Assembly: GCA_000320545.1 (NCBI GenBank)
Contig: ADNK01001541.1
Span: forward strand, 1 to 55,139
Length of the DNA: 55,139 bases
From: Bigelowiella natans CCMP2755
Taxonomy: Eukaryota; Cercozoa; Chlorarachniophyceae
Reading direction: 5' to 3'
Part shown: in pieces, positions 1 through 12,486 of the stretch
Position numbering within the stretch: the first letter of the stretch is position 1
How the letters are laid out: each line of letters starts with the position of its first letter
Notes under the pieces: generated by a model
Database searches by the model: none
What the model was told of the DNA's origin: nothing
The model's input: only the letters and a program-made list of their open reading frames with translations
Made by a program: the position numbers and the translations under genes

Positions 1-119
1 ACTAACCCTAACCCTAACCCTAACCCTAACCCTAACCCTAACCCTAACCCTAACCCTAACCCCTAACCCTAACCCCTAACCCTAACCCCTAACCCCTAAC
101 CCTAACCCCTAACCCTAAC
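1..119. repeat. Telomere, C-rich strand (TTAGGG type)
   Basis: The window starts with an uninterrupted tract of CCCTAA units read 5' to 3', as expected for the left end of a chromosome on this strand. From about position 60 inward, CCCCTAA units (TTAGGGG on the other strand) are mixed with CCCTAA units. The outer repeats are homogeneous and the inner ones degenerate, which is typical of real telomere-subtelomere junctions. TTAGGG telomeres occur in animals, fungi and many protists, so this alone does not identify the lineage. Confidence 0.97.
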
Positions 120-503
120 AGACAAAAGTGCGCGCAGCTGTGCACGCGCGAACTGATGCGCGTGTGCACCTGATTGTGCGTGCATGCTTAATGCAATCAT
201 TTGTTTGCACGCATACGACGCCGCGCTACTTGCGGCAAGCTGCAATTTGTGCAATGGCAGATGACATCTTGCGCATGTTAATTTTTACTTCCAAGCATTT
301 CGCATTTGGGTGCAGCATGTCCACACGTGCACATGAGGTGGAAAATGTGCTGCTTCCGCTCATTTCAACAGTTCTAGAGTTGTGAACTCTTTTCATCACT
401 TCATCTTCCTCACATTTGATTTCAGCCCACATTGGACGCAGGCACTATGACCGATTGAAGACACCAATGGGAACTGCCAAGCTTGGGCTCCATTGTTTTT
501 CTT
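120..503. other. Subtelomeric GC-richer spacer
   Basis: Between the telomere and the 3' end of the NHL gene lies sequence rich in GTGCAC, TGCATG and GCGC steps. Its texture matches the GC-rich islands further in (16.9-20.6, 40.9-42.6 and 52.8-55.1 kb). Short open frames exist on both strands but none resembles a protein family. I see no gene here. Confidence 0.6.
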
Positions 504-1704
504 TTAATTTTCTTTCTGAACGACAATTTTTCGTATGATGTTCTTGAATTTCTCCGTGACGTAGACAATGTCGCCATCGGATGCTACATCGATACCACTT
601 GGCAAATTGAACAAAGCTACATTTGATGCTCCATCGCGACAACACCGATTCTCGAAACTCTACAACCATAAGATTCAAGTGAGATGGGATTTACTTCAGC
701 ATATCTTGGATTTCTAATCCTGTCTACCTACCCTTTTATCGCCAGCCAAAGTTAGGACTGTTCTGTCAGGCAACACTTTGCGTATAAGCTGATTGAGCCC
801 ATCAGCAACATAAATATTTCCCGATTCATCTAAATTACAATTGTAAATAAATGACTTAAGAATATATATTTTGACCTGTTCATCGTCATTTGCAGAAGCT
901 TCTAATAACTGCACTCCGCATATTATCAATTACAAAATTACCTGCTGCTATGCTTTGTAGTCCCCAGAATCGTGCATTAGTTTGAGTGCCATCCTGTCAA
1001 AAATAACAACGCACAAAGATGAAAATCTTTCCTAATGTTCCTCAATATAGATATAACAGGTAAATGACGGAACAAATATTTGACTATCTCATATTATATA
1101 TAAATGTGTGTGTATGAGTGTGTATGTGTGTGGCTATAGAAAATAAACGACTAAGAAAAATTTCAGTATCTACTTGGTTTCCAGTCTTCTCTTCACAACC
1201 CGCATACGTCTCCATCTGAAATCATAAATGTATCATCTGCTAATGAATACTTCAAATTCGGTGATTATTATGATTCTTCTTAATATTTATTCTAACCATA
1301 ACCCTAACCCAGAAGAAAAAGAAAACAAATTTAAATGCTTCCAAGTAGAATTTACTTTTTATCCTGAAAAACTATTTCTGATCATTTATAAGAATTACTG
1401 TTTGAGATGGGGTAAGCAGCTCCAGCGTCTGTCCGTAGGCATCAGCACAGATCAGCGCACCAGTTTTATCATCAAAAACGATTCCATCGCCGTGTTCGAG
1501 ATAAAAGTGATTTGTGACTCCTTTTACGTCCTTTTCTTCCATAGCGAGTTCCATCGTTGTTACTTCACCGTCTATAATGTTGTTGCGCGAAGAAGAAGAA
1601 AGGAAATTATCAACAAAGATGAAAAATATAAAGTTAATTTAGTAATTTATCTGAGCACACGAGTATACCTTGCTTCTTCATTTGTTGTGCACAATATATA
1701 ATAA

Positions 1705-1745
<41 letters not shown>

Positions 1746-2543
1746 TCTCTATATATTAATATATTGAGTCAAAGCAAAAGTTGTATGTAGTACTGTTAGC
1801 AATTACCGTTAGTAATTCTCCGCACCATGAAGTTTCGTGTGTCTACAACATACAATTCCCCGACTTCGGTCGCTGCTATGTTATGCGGAAACCAGAATCT
1901 GAAGGAAAAATAGCAACCAATAAAACGACGATGACGCATCGTTTGGGGTTCTCTCATTAATAGTTATTATTAGTGTATGTGATAGTACTACCACACACAC
2001 ACACACACACCTAGATAGGTCCCGGATACCATCAGCATATCCGTACAGTCTGGCTTTCCCAGCAATCTAGTAGTAGTAGACATAATATTCATAAGAGTCA
2101 TTGAATCTTCATTTTCTAATACAACCAAGCGAATTTATGATCACCATTTTCTTTGTTTTGATTAGTATCATCATTATCCAATGAAGGGCGTCCATAATAC
2201 CATCTTCTTTTATTGTGACATCAAACCCCACGACTATTACACATCTCTTCTTCATCTTTTCTTCTTCTTCTTCTTTCTACTCTTCTCCTAATTCTTGTGA
2301 ATCGTCATTTGTTAGTGCATCATCATCATTCATCACCGTAGTAACCACGTTTGTTTCCTTGTCGATTTTTCTTATAACGTGGTTATGGGTGTCGGCAACA
2401 TATACATTCTCATCTCCGTCTACTGCCAAATTGAAAGGCTATAATAATACGCAAATGACAACCATATAACGTAAGAAGAGGAAGAAGAAGAACAAGAAGG
2501 CTATAACCAAAACAGTTAGCAAAAAAAGTATATTCTATATTAA

Positions 2544-2579
<36 letters not shown>

Positions 2580-3068
2580 ATCATTGGAACAGAAACAAAG
2601 AAGGAAAAGATACGCCATACATTGAAGTAATAAGTTTATGATGTTCAGTATGAAAATAGAGTTTCTGCAGATGCTACTGTATCCGAAGATTACTAGTATA
2701 CAGCAAGAGAGTGGGTTGTCATCATCATCATCTTCTTCTATGTGATTATTTCCTTCTTTGTCGTATTCACTTCCGTACTAGTACTACTAGTAGTAGTAGT
2801 ACTAGTACTAAAGATATATAGAACGGCGATACAGAACAACAGACAATAACAAGATACTACTTACAGATATATAGAACGGCGATACAGAACAACAGACAAT
2901 AACAAGATACTACTTACACTAGCAAATCGAGCATTGCGTGCAGCCCCGTCATTATAGCCAATATTCGTTACACCACCAACTCTGATGAAGAATATTATCA
3001 CATTATGATGATAGTTTGAGGGAGAGGGAGGTGTTATCATTCATCAATCACAAAAAAGGCTAGAACCT

Positions 3069-3100
<32 letters not shown>

Positions 3101-4171
3101 TATCATTAGTAGATATAGCAGTAGTTTTGTTCAGCAGTGTATGTATACTACCATCGATTTGTTATCTTATTCCTTTCTTCTATGGCAGACAACAATAACA
3201 ACACAATGGTAACAATGGCAACATAGTACAGCCTACAAACCACCCTATCATTCTGAAAAACAAAGTCCTCTCTCTCCCTACCCAGCATATGTTGTAACGT
3301 CTCCATCGATTGTAATCTTTCTTATGCAATGGTTGTCAGTGTCTGCCACGTAGATTGAGCCTGATCTCGCAGCAATGGCTAGCCCATTCGGTGTGTTGAA
3401 CATTGCTTCGTAAGATTTGCCGTCTTTATAGCCTTTTCGTCCATTTCCAGAGAATGTTGTCACTTCTGCTGCTGCGGTAGCATCAGCAAATAAAACATTA
3501 GAAAATGATTGCAACTGCCGTCCAAGTCAATGCTGATCGATGATGATGATGATGATAATAAAGATGATCATGATCATGAGATCTAACTACACAATGATAT
3601 AAATTTAACCTGGAATGAGAGGGTGTAGAGGAAGAGGAGAAAGATTTTGGCCTTCTTCATCACCACCAGCGCCACCCCATTTCCAGGACTCTCCATCATC
3701 AAACGCCATGTCCTCCGAATGTAGTATCGCTTCAGTAAGAAGACGGCGATGACCAGACGGATGATAATTAAGCCTCCTCCTTGGTGTAGTATGATGACCC
3801 ATGCTTCTTTCTTGATGATGATTCATTGTCCTTCTGTCATATCATCATCAATATCATCTCCTAATTCATCATATCTGTCAGATGATTTTATACCTTAAAC
3901 TCAATGGCCAATTCGAAGGGAGGGGACCGATTCTCGGAGACGGAGTTATATAAGTGTTAGCATGAGCTAATTTGGCCCCACCACCCATAGCAGATAAATC
4001 TTTCTGTCTTCCATGAGTCGTCTGGACTGAAGACACAGAAAGTAGTAGCAGCACCATAGTACTAACCCCACACAGCAGGACTAGCACATAATAACGCTGT
4101 TGCCATATTGGCACAACCCTGTGAACTAATTTCCCAGCAGGCCTCCAATCATCAGAAGATGACATATTCAT
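504..4171 (-). CDS. NHL-repeat beta-propeller membrane protein
   Basis: Multi-exon gene. The first exon (4171 to 3894) starts MNMSSSDDW and has one hydrophobic segment, YYVLVLLCGVSTMVLLLL, at about residues 26-45 after a short basic N-terminus, fitting a type II signal anchor. Later exons each carry an NHL-type blade: 3514-3282 (GSIYVADTDNHCIRKI, then VTTYAG), about 2980-2930 (YNDGAARNARF), about 2460-2300 (ENVYVADTHNHVIRKI), about 2065-2010, about 1900-1810 (ELYVVDTRNFMVRRI), 1590-1395, about 1000-945, about 850-735 (GNIYVADGLNQLIRKV) and about 660-504 (IVYVTEKFKNIIRKI, then stop 506-504). The repeats should form a lumenal or extracellular beta-propeller used in protein or ligand binding; no catalytic domain is visible. 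A 53-bp tandem duplication sits at one donor site (2812-2917). Some intron phases are unresolved. Confidence 0.8.
1292..1310. repeat. Short interstitial telomere-like repeat
   Basis: Three telomere-like units (CTAACC ATAACC CTAACCC) lie inside an intron of the NHL gene, about 1.2 kb from the chromosome end and in the same orientation as the terminal repeat. The tract is short and could be a healed break or chance. Confidence 0.5.
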
Positions 4172-5185
4172 GGCTAAGGAGTCTGCCTTTAGTTTAGAGG
4201 TGCAAGTGGTATCCTGGTCCTGGTCCTGGTCCTGGTCCTGGTCCTGCTACTGCTACTACAATCTATTGGCAACAACAACAAGTAGTACTACAAGCACAAG
4301 CAGATCCAATAACAACAATGAATAGTAATAATAAAATGATCGTAGCAATATATTTACGGATGTATGTTCGTATACTACATCCTAGTTCTGGTGTGGACAA
4401 TAATAATAAATAACAATAATACGACAAGATCCAGATCTAGGAACTACTACTACGACCGTACTTCACATAGATTTAGGTCTATTTTCCTACACAAATTAAA
4501 TACTAGATCTACTCTAGATCTAGATCCATCGTAGTACCCCTCCCAGACCATCGGGCACTGTCAGGGGTTACAAGGGATTGTATTCCATTTCATTCTACGA
4601 CATCCCCAAAATATTGTCGCATATTGAAATAAAAGGCGATTATTTATTTCGACGTCCGTTTCGCTTTGCTCATTACTTAGAGTTCATCAAGCACCCTCCT
4701 CCCTTAGAGACGAAGAACTGGTGGTAGTTCAGAGAGGAGGGAGGTCAATTTTCCAAACTGACATCATCGGAGTCAAATATTTGTAGAGGCCAATATAAAT
4801 ACTCACTCTATCCATTACTGCGAAAAATGGACGTACTCGGAAAGTCATATAGTACTCATATGAGCGAAAGACACCCCTCCCGGTCAAAGAGAATTCAGAA
4901 GGCTGAACAAAGTAGCAAGCAATTTGATGAAGACTTATAAACAAACCAAGTTGTAGCAAGTAAATGCTGTAATATAATCCAATAGGACCACGAATTATTT
5001 ATCAAGCATGGGAAATTCCTGTGGCACGTCGAGCGAAGAAGCAACCGCCATTTCGCATTGATGTAAGGAAGGCAAAAAGGAAACAAAGTAGTATTTGGGT
5101 CAAAAAACAACATAACTAAGTTTCTTCAATAGTTTTATTTTTCATCTTAATTATTATTTACGATTGAATGTTTGGTTCCCTCCTC

Positions 5186-5220
<35 letters not shown>

Positions 5221-5434
5221 CGTTGTTGTCGTGTGTTCTTTCCTGTGAACGAAATCTTCTTTCTAGAATCCATGTTAATGTAGTCTTCTTTATTAAATCG
5301 CAGAGGCCCAGATTTGGATTCGACCAACATCTCCATCAAGTAAATTTGATAAGGAACCCTAAAAAATAGCCCCCCTCCCCTTGAAATACGTCATCATACT
5401 TATAAACTACTAACCCCATCATCGTCATTCTTAG
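4172..5434. other. Divergent intergenic region, NHL gene / 5.4-kb gene
   Basis: This region separates two genes transcribed away from each other and should hold both promoters. It contains six copies of the hexamer CTGGTC (4213-4246), a TCTAGATC-rich stretch near 4430-4530 and an (ATT)n run near 5190-5220. A possible upstream exon of the plus-strand gene ends at a GTAAAT donor near 5340. The short open frames at 4729-5113 on the minus strand have no recognisable domain. Confidence 0.5.
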
Positions 5435-7525
5435 AATCGATATTGGAGATCGTCAGTAGCCGTAAAGAGAAGCCTCCTGCTCCATCATCAGTACCTGAAA
5501 TCAATCGCCCATTTTCCTCACGAGGATCAAGGCCTACGTCGTCTTCAGGGTATATGAAGAAGAGTAGATCGAAGAAGCCTAAGCAGTGTAAGAAGAAGGT
5601 AATTCAGCAATGAGATAATTTAACCCCACATTAAAGTGCTAATGATAGATCATGCTTCTGTGGCATTTTTTTTCGTAGAACAATGAAAATTCATTAAAAG
5701 TGGCGAAACCATCAACTATATCCGCATGGGCTGCTGCTGCTCCTGAAAAAGTACTTATTCCGGCACCATCATCATCATCTCCAAATGGGAATCATAAGAA
5801 AGAACGAAGCTCTCCGGTAGTACTCAGGAATATTCATTATTGTTGGAGTTGATTTAGGGCAAGGAGGTTAAATTAGATTATTAGCAAGGAGGTTAAATTA
5901 CATTATTTATTGTTTTGTGCCGCTGGTTGGTTGCTGCGCCAATACTATCTAGGACGAACAACTCGCCCCATCAGTAAATACGAAAGTTTCCTCCAACATC
6001 CATGTTCCAGATTATGTCACTGATGAAGACATACTGGATTTAGAACAAAAAATAGCTTTATTGGAGGAAAGCCATACAGATGGTGGTGATTTTTATTATA
6101 TAGTGGAAATAATATAATAATAGTTTAACGACGTGTATAATAATAATAACAACCAGAGACTTCATGATGATATAAGCGACATGAATTAGATGATGCCGAT
6201 TCAAGATCAAAAACGTATGATAAATTCGTGAAAGCTATCAAATTAGAAGAGAAACAGGTAATAACCAATAACATTCTAACAGCAGTGAGTGTTCCTCTTT
6301 GTTCCTAGTCTTAGCGATTGTTCAGGTACGAATAATAATTTGTTGATTGCAACTGAAACAACAGGCAAGGAAAATACCCACATCGTCTCATCTGATGTTT
6401 CCAATTGGAACGGGGGAGAGAGACATGTTATTATTGAGTCAAGAAATGAAGGAGGTAGGTAGGGAGAGAGACATGTTATTATTGAGTCAAGAAATAAAGG
6501 AGGTAGGTGCAAGTGAGGATACTGCGGTAGTGCGGTATATATTATTTGCGATGTGCTTAGTGCTTAGTACTTTGTGTTTGCTGAGTAACATACAGTTCCT
6601 CCTCCTCCTCCCCCCTTCTCCTCGAGGATTGATTCCTTCTGCCTGGTCGTTCTCTGCTGACTGACTGACTATTTAAATCATCTTTTGTTCGTTGTTCACA
6701 GAAAGGTAACATTCAACACACGGAACATCACATTAAAAAAGCAGAACAAGATATTAAGCTTCATAAGGTACAGTAGCAAAAAACGACTTGGCTATACTTC
6801 AATCGAATAACACTTTCTAATTTCCCATTGCGTGTGAAATAAATGCACATAAAAGCAATAGCGATTGTTAGACACATTTTCTTTTTTATTGCATATTTGA
6901 TGATGATTCACGAGGAGCAAATACCCCATTACTACTACTTATCACCACTACTACTTCTACATAATGAAAAACAAATAGGAGTCCATGATGAAGATGAAAA
7001 GCTGGAACGCAGAGGACAGACAAATCTGGAAGCTTAAGGTAGTCGTAGTAGTAGTAGTAGTAGTAGCAGTAGTAGTAGTACTCATTGTTGATTGGTGGGA
7101 TAATTGTGGGTTATATGATAGCATTGATTTATTATTAGTACTGATACGCATTTAATTCATATATTCGCTCTGTGGTGTGATGATGATGCTGCTGCTGCGA
7201 ATAATATGAATAACGCGCAAATAAAATACAAAACAACTGTTAGATATTTGGTGCTCATACAGGTTATAATTTATGAAATGCTTGCAAAAGTAAGTAATCT
7301 AAATATGTCGTTGTGAAAATGATATTGTTAAACTACTATTATTAGATGCAACTGGAGATGTTCAAGCTGATTAAAAGCAAAGGGGGGCGTGTAAAGGAGG
7401 ACACAGTTAGGGTTTGCAGCAAGGAGAAAAGTCAAAGGAGTAGTAGTAAGACAACTGATAAAAGTGGTGATTCTACGATCACAAACCACGGTACTGCGAG
7501 TTGTTGCTATTTGATTCGAAGATGC

Positions 7526-7559
<34 letters not shown>

Positions 7560-7662
7560 TATCACTATGTGCATGCATATGTACATACAAACATAAGAAC
7601 ATGTACACATATGAATAACATTGCATAGATATTTTTTGAGAACTCTTCCCCCCCCCCCCCCC

Positions 7663-7707
<45 letters not shown>

Positions 7708-7726
7708 GCATACAAACACACACAGA

Positions 7727-7770
<44 letters not shown>

Positions 7771-7802
7771 GTTTAGTAAACATGTTGAGTAATGTTGAGG
7801 AA

Positions 7803-7838
<36 letters not shown>

Positions 7839-8607
7839 ATATGCCGTACTCTCCCTGAGCTAGTGTCATCAACACTTTGACAGCAGTTTCACATTCATCG
7901 AAATTTCATCAAGTTCAAGAAAAGAAAGGTATGCTTGTTAACTTATCACCACCATCACCACCATCACCACCACCATCCTAGCTAGCTGCTATCAAAACTT
8001 GCTTGTTAGTAGGTAGTAGTAGTCGTTTGTGAAATTAAGCGCTCCTAAGCTCCTACATGATGATGCTGTAATTGAAAACATACCATGGGGTGGGTTGCAT
8101 GGTATGTTACCTACCAACAATTACTATTTAAAACACACAATATCTGTATATTCTTGATCTTATTGCTGTATAGAAAAACAGCCGCTTGCCTCTAGAAGTG
8201 GTATATCAACTCCGTGGGGAAACTCAATCCCTTACAAATCCGATGGATCGGTATTAATTCTCTTTAATGATGAGTCGAATGATGATGATGTCGGATAATG
8301 ATGATGCTGTTGCATGAATCATCACAATCGTGATAATATCAAAACTAGAAAATACTAAAAGAAAGTCAATCAGAAAACAAGAAAATGATATCATAGTAGC
8401 AGAGGAAATAACAATTATGAGAGGCCTAGCGATGTATACAATAGCAGTATCAATGAAAAGAAGATACTTGGCAATTATAGAAGTAGTATTTGCCCCCCCC
8501 CCGCACATGCTTAGATATCATATAGTGGTGGTAAATGATATCGTAGCGTAAGCGAAGGTATTGTACCAGTGGTATGGCTTTTTTTTTTTTACCACCACAT
8601 ATATTAA

Positions 8608-8638
<31 letters not shown>

Positions 8639-9208
8639 GTACATACGTGTTAGTGTGTGTGTGTGTGTGTGTGTTTACGCATGTGCGTAATAGGTGACGG
8701 TGTATATTTGACATGGAATGCATTCTACTACTTATCCAATTATTTGAAGGATCTCAATTACTATTCATAGGTCGTTCCAGCAAAAGAAAAAGAAAAATGC
8801 AGCAACAGAAACACGGAAAATACCAACATTAGCACTTCGAAGGAAAAAAAATATTTTTCAATGGCTGATTCCCAGGAGACGATGAATCCTCTCAAGGTGT
8901 TTCATTAATATTGAAGAACCCTAAATGCTCGAATCACTTTAAAATAAGCACTAATACATAAAATTGACTCAATCAAAGCTTTTGGAGAAATCGAGGGGCG
9001 ATGGCTATCAGACTTCAAATTCATTGTCTTATGGCGCTTTCTACAGTGACCCCAAAGCACTAGCAACCATTCAGGTGGTGAATAACAATCTTGTTATGTT
9101 TAAACTTACCTACTCCTCTTAGAAGTATAATATGACTGCTTTTCCATATCTCAGAAAGAAGTGAAAGCTAGAAAGGAAGCTGCAAAAGCCTGCAAATCAA
9201 CCATATGA
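5435..9208 (+). CDS. Unrecognised low-complexity, charged protein, multi-exon
   Basis: I do not recognise this protein. Coherent exons bounded by AG and GT are 5435-5598 (Ser/Pro/Lys-rich, SRKEKPPAPSSVPEINRP), 5679-5816, 5953-6102 (acidic: VTDEDILDLEQKIALLEE), 6177-6257 (SKTYDKFVKAIKLEEKQ), about 6365-6456, about 6703-6769 (IKKAEQDIKLHK), about 7346-7440 (MQLEMFKLIKSK), about 8179-8251, about 8772-8897, about 8995-9074 and 9155-9208 (KEVKARKEAAKACK, then TGA at 9206). The central exons look like short coiled coils between disordered Ser/Pro/Lys-rich stretches, as in scaffold or nuclear adaptor proteins, but no domain is recognisable. The start codon is not located; an exon near 5305-5340 may precede. 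Exon phases were not all checked. Confidence 0.5.
6414..6509 (+). repeat. 48-bp tandem duplication across an exon 3' end
   Basis: Two copies with a 48-bp period start at 6414 and 6462. Each encodes ERDMLLLSQE followed by KE and then GTAGGT, a good 5' splice site. The duplication therefore supplies two alternative donors in the same frame, so either choice keeps the frame and adds or drops 16 residues. Confidence 0.85.
7648..7836. repeat. Compound microsatellite: C-run, (CT)n, (TA)n
   Basis: About 25 cytosines are followed by a (CT)n tract, then two separate (TA)n tracts. It lies in an intron of the plus-strand gene. The overlapping open frames encoding Gly, Arg-Glu and Tyr-Ile runs come from the repeats and are not genes. 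Confidence 0.95.
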
Positions 9209-10392
9209 GCGAGTGAGTGTATGAAGGATTAGCCTTCACATCCATAAATTTGCTTTGTCGTGAGTTCGAATGACGGTTCAAATACATTTCTATTTTTTCA
9301 TGACGAAACATATCAGAGTGATGGTTGCTAGAGTCCATAGATTTCAAATTCATCCATCCATTGTAGTAGGGATGTCTTAAAATTTAAGAAGTGTTAATGA
9401 GATACTACTTTTTGATCCGAACAAGTGTGGAGGGATTCATTTTCTTAGAAGAATCTTTAAGAGTTTACCAATAGTTTGTATCTTTACCCGTTTGTCCATC
9501 GCATCATTCACATGTAATAAAACCACACCAACCCACCACATAATTATTCAACACATGAATGTAAATTAGAAAAATAGTAGCATTCATTCTACAGCGAGCA
9601 TAATTTGCAATGTAGTCATTAGAATATTTGAATAAGTGTTAAAAATGCTCATCAAGTTTGCGCATTTTGAATCGCATCTCATTAAGTCCAGTACATTTAA
9701 ACAAAATCACTTGCGATGATAGCCTTTGGTATTATTATGAAAACGTGCCGTAGCATGTGTATGTGATCGCTCTATGTGGGCGTAACGGAACAATGCTGAA
9801 ACAATGATAGCCCTAGCTAGCTAGCTATGTACACATTGCACGCATCGCACGTACGTTTTTCGATGCAATTCAAGGCACGACCGATGTTTCATTCATCAGT
9901 CGATCGCTAGCTGCACACGACGACAGCGTACGTTTTCTACACTAGTATATGATCATTACATATGTAGTAGTTTCGTATCAGTCTGAGCATCGCTCATCGA
10001 CGATTTTGCATCATTATTATGAAGCTGGCGGTTGCCAAATAATGACGACGATATGTGTTCCGCAAGTACGTACGCCGTCTACACGACTGCTATTGTTACA
10101 TGCATGCACAATCTCAATGATGACCCTAGCATAGAGAATAATGGACTCATGTCTGTCTATCCATTCATTGATACGTATAGACTAAACTTAAGATAATTTA
10201 TTCAAAAGATTGATTCGATTTCAAACAATTTATCAAAACAAAAGCTCAGTGGACATGCTCAAGTGTTATGTGAAAGACAATATTGCATTTCTGTTAACCT
10301 AACAATCGAAAGGCATATTTTGTCACTTTCGCATGAACACTAGCCCTTCTTCATTGGACTCTCCGTGTTGTTAGAAGAGCAGCAGCCAGCTG
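9209..10392. other. Convergent intergenic region with small GC-richer island
   Basis: This lies between the 3' ends of the 5.4-kb gene and the iron transporter. At about 9730-10130 the sequence becomes rich in GCTAGC, GTACGT and TGCATGC palindromes, like the larger islands. No convincing coding sequence is visible. Confidence 0.5.
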
Positions 10393-12486
10393 TTATGACA
10401 TATCTTTCATTCCGATACTGGCAAGCACGTAGCCAACGATCCAACCCATGAAAGCAGCCACACATCCATTTAGGGTCATTGTCATACCTGATTAGTGGTA
10501 AGGTGAAAACAAATGCATTTGAGATCATATTTATAGACTATCAAATTTGGATCTTAATTCATGCTTAACATGCGACGGCGATAGGAACCTCATACTACTA
10601 CTACCCACCACCTTCTTCAGCAGACGATGACCACGAATATTATCAAACATACCGTCAAAACAGTATAATACTACTTCTACCACTACCACTACCTGACAAC
10701 CACCAAGATGGATCTTGGTAAGACGAGTTATCTATGTAAGATCCTTTCACTGCTCCCAGTATGAACATGGTGAGGGCAGTGAGCCCCAAAGATAGATGAA
10801 GCTGGATGATGATGCAGGCATCGATTATTACTAGTTTGTTGTATTATTATGGTGGTGGCGATGATCATAACAATAATGATGATAATGATGATGATGATGA
10901 TAATAAATTGTCGATGATCGTAATCCTGACTAATGTTAAAAAAAAGGTTCTAGACATTAGCTGCTCTATTTCCTCTACCTGAGAATCACTGCTAAACTCT
11001 ATTCCTGGGACCAAAGCGATTACATAAGATAACCTTCATTTTAATTATGATACGATGATTCGGATGATTCAGATGGCCCATAATGGTGACAATGACATGC
11101 AAAGGAAGCCAATGAGAATGAGAGCACACAAGACGTAAACATAATATAGCTGTTGCGACATTGTTTGTGGGTATTATTATATGTGATATTATGCGACAAC
11201 ACCGACGGCTACACAACCAAAAGCAGCAATTTGAAACTAGTCGGTGGAATCGTCACTTTATTTTTTCACTGTTAACAACATCATCATCATGTTCATCATC
11301 TCCTCGAAACTAATTATATCTTCACTTTGCTTTATTATATATTTTCTTACAGGGGCACACTTCCAAAGAGAACAAATGCCACAAGAGTAATTACTCCTCC
11401 CATTAAAGCATCATCATCGTCATAAGGATTCATCTGCAGTTCCTCAAACTACAATGTATAAAGTAGTAGTAGTAATAGTAGCAGCAGTAGTAGCAGTAGA
11501 ATCAGATGTTCGTTCGCACTGTTAAGCATATGAATACAATGTGGATAAATGTCAAATTATCACAATTCCTTCAAAGAAAAAGTATAATTGGTTACCATCA
11601 TCATGTCAATAAAGGGATCTTTGTATTTTGCAAGCGTGGTCATAACAAGTTGTGCATCAGCCCGAGATACTCCTTTCTTCTCATAGAGATCGACCATTTC
11701 TTCGATTTCTGCTTCCTACATCATCCATTGCAAATTATACATTACCGATGGATAAAAACCTCTGGAGATTGTCGACGAATAAAGAAAGCGTACTACTTTT
11801 GTTGGTACCTTATTAGTGTCATACTCCCATTCCTCCCTTTTCCGCTCTTGACGTACGAGTTGCTGCTCTGCAACAGTGCTAATAGTAGTAGTAGTAGTGT
11901 GGAAATGATACAATGGGTCCAAATTAGTTGGAATTGCTAGGATTTGCACACAACAGAGATTACAGTTTAGATTCTCGGGTGCATACATCTTCAAACTACC
12001 ACCATTACAACGTAACCACCTTGTGTAATCGCCGAGTCCCATACTGATACCATCAGCGAATAAATGTGCAATTCCAAGAATCAAGATAACGGTGGAGCTC
12101 ATCTTTGCACCAGCCACTGTCGTGACAGTAGCAAAAGTTGTTATTATACCATCAAGACCGCCGAAGACAGCACTCTTGATATAGCGGTCTCCTCCGAAAC
12201 TGACGATATGTAAGGAATTAGTAGCAGTAACAATCAGAAACATTTTAGAATGCCGCTTCAAAGTGGAAATCATCCTCTTTTGTTAGAATCGATCGGACTT
12301 GTGTCGTTCCAGAGCGGCGTTCTGGTGGCACTTTTTAGACGCCTCAACATCCATAGTTTTGAAAGCCCTCCTGGCCAGATCCCTTTTCGTAGTTGCTCCA
12401 TACGATTTGTTTTTGGTCTCAGCAGATGTATTTGTAACGATTTGTGTAAGAGGTTGCTGCTCTCTTGCTGATGCCGAGCTTGGCAT
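10393..12486 (-). CDS. VIT1: Vacuolar iron transporter (VIT1/CCC1 family)
   Basis: VIT/CCC1 proteins move Fe2+ (or Mn2+) into vacuoles by proton exchange. Exons on the minus strand: 12486-12299 (N-terminus MPSSASAREQ to AALERH), 12199-12020 (IKSAVFGGLDGIITTFA ... HLFADGISMGLGDYT, TM1-TM2 with the family signature), 11878-11809 (TVAEQQLVRQERKREEWEYD), 11715-11596 (EAEIEEMVDLYEKKGVSRAD), 11448-11351 (DDDALMGGVITLVAFVLFG), one uncertain hydrophobic exon near 11150-11050, about 10810-10695 (GLTALTMFILGAVKGSYI) and 10487-10393 (NGCVAAFMGWIVGYVLASIG, stop 10395-10393). The acidic EERK-rich segment after TM2 is the family's cytosolic metal-binding region. The start was chosen because exon 1 splices in phase to give ERHNFGGDRYIKS. 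Length and architecture are normal for the family. Confidence 0.93.

Noticed and set aside
7479-7875. Open frames with Gly, Arg-Glu and Tyr-Ile runs
   Set aside because: They are direct translations of the C-run, (CT)n and (TA)n microsatellites.
9240-9300. GTTCGAATGACGGTTCAAAT considered as a tRNA T-arm
   Set aside because: No matching acceptor, D or anticodon arms could be placed around it; no tRNA or rRNA gene was found in the window.
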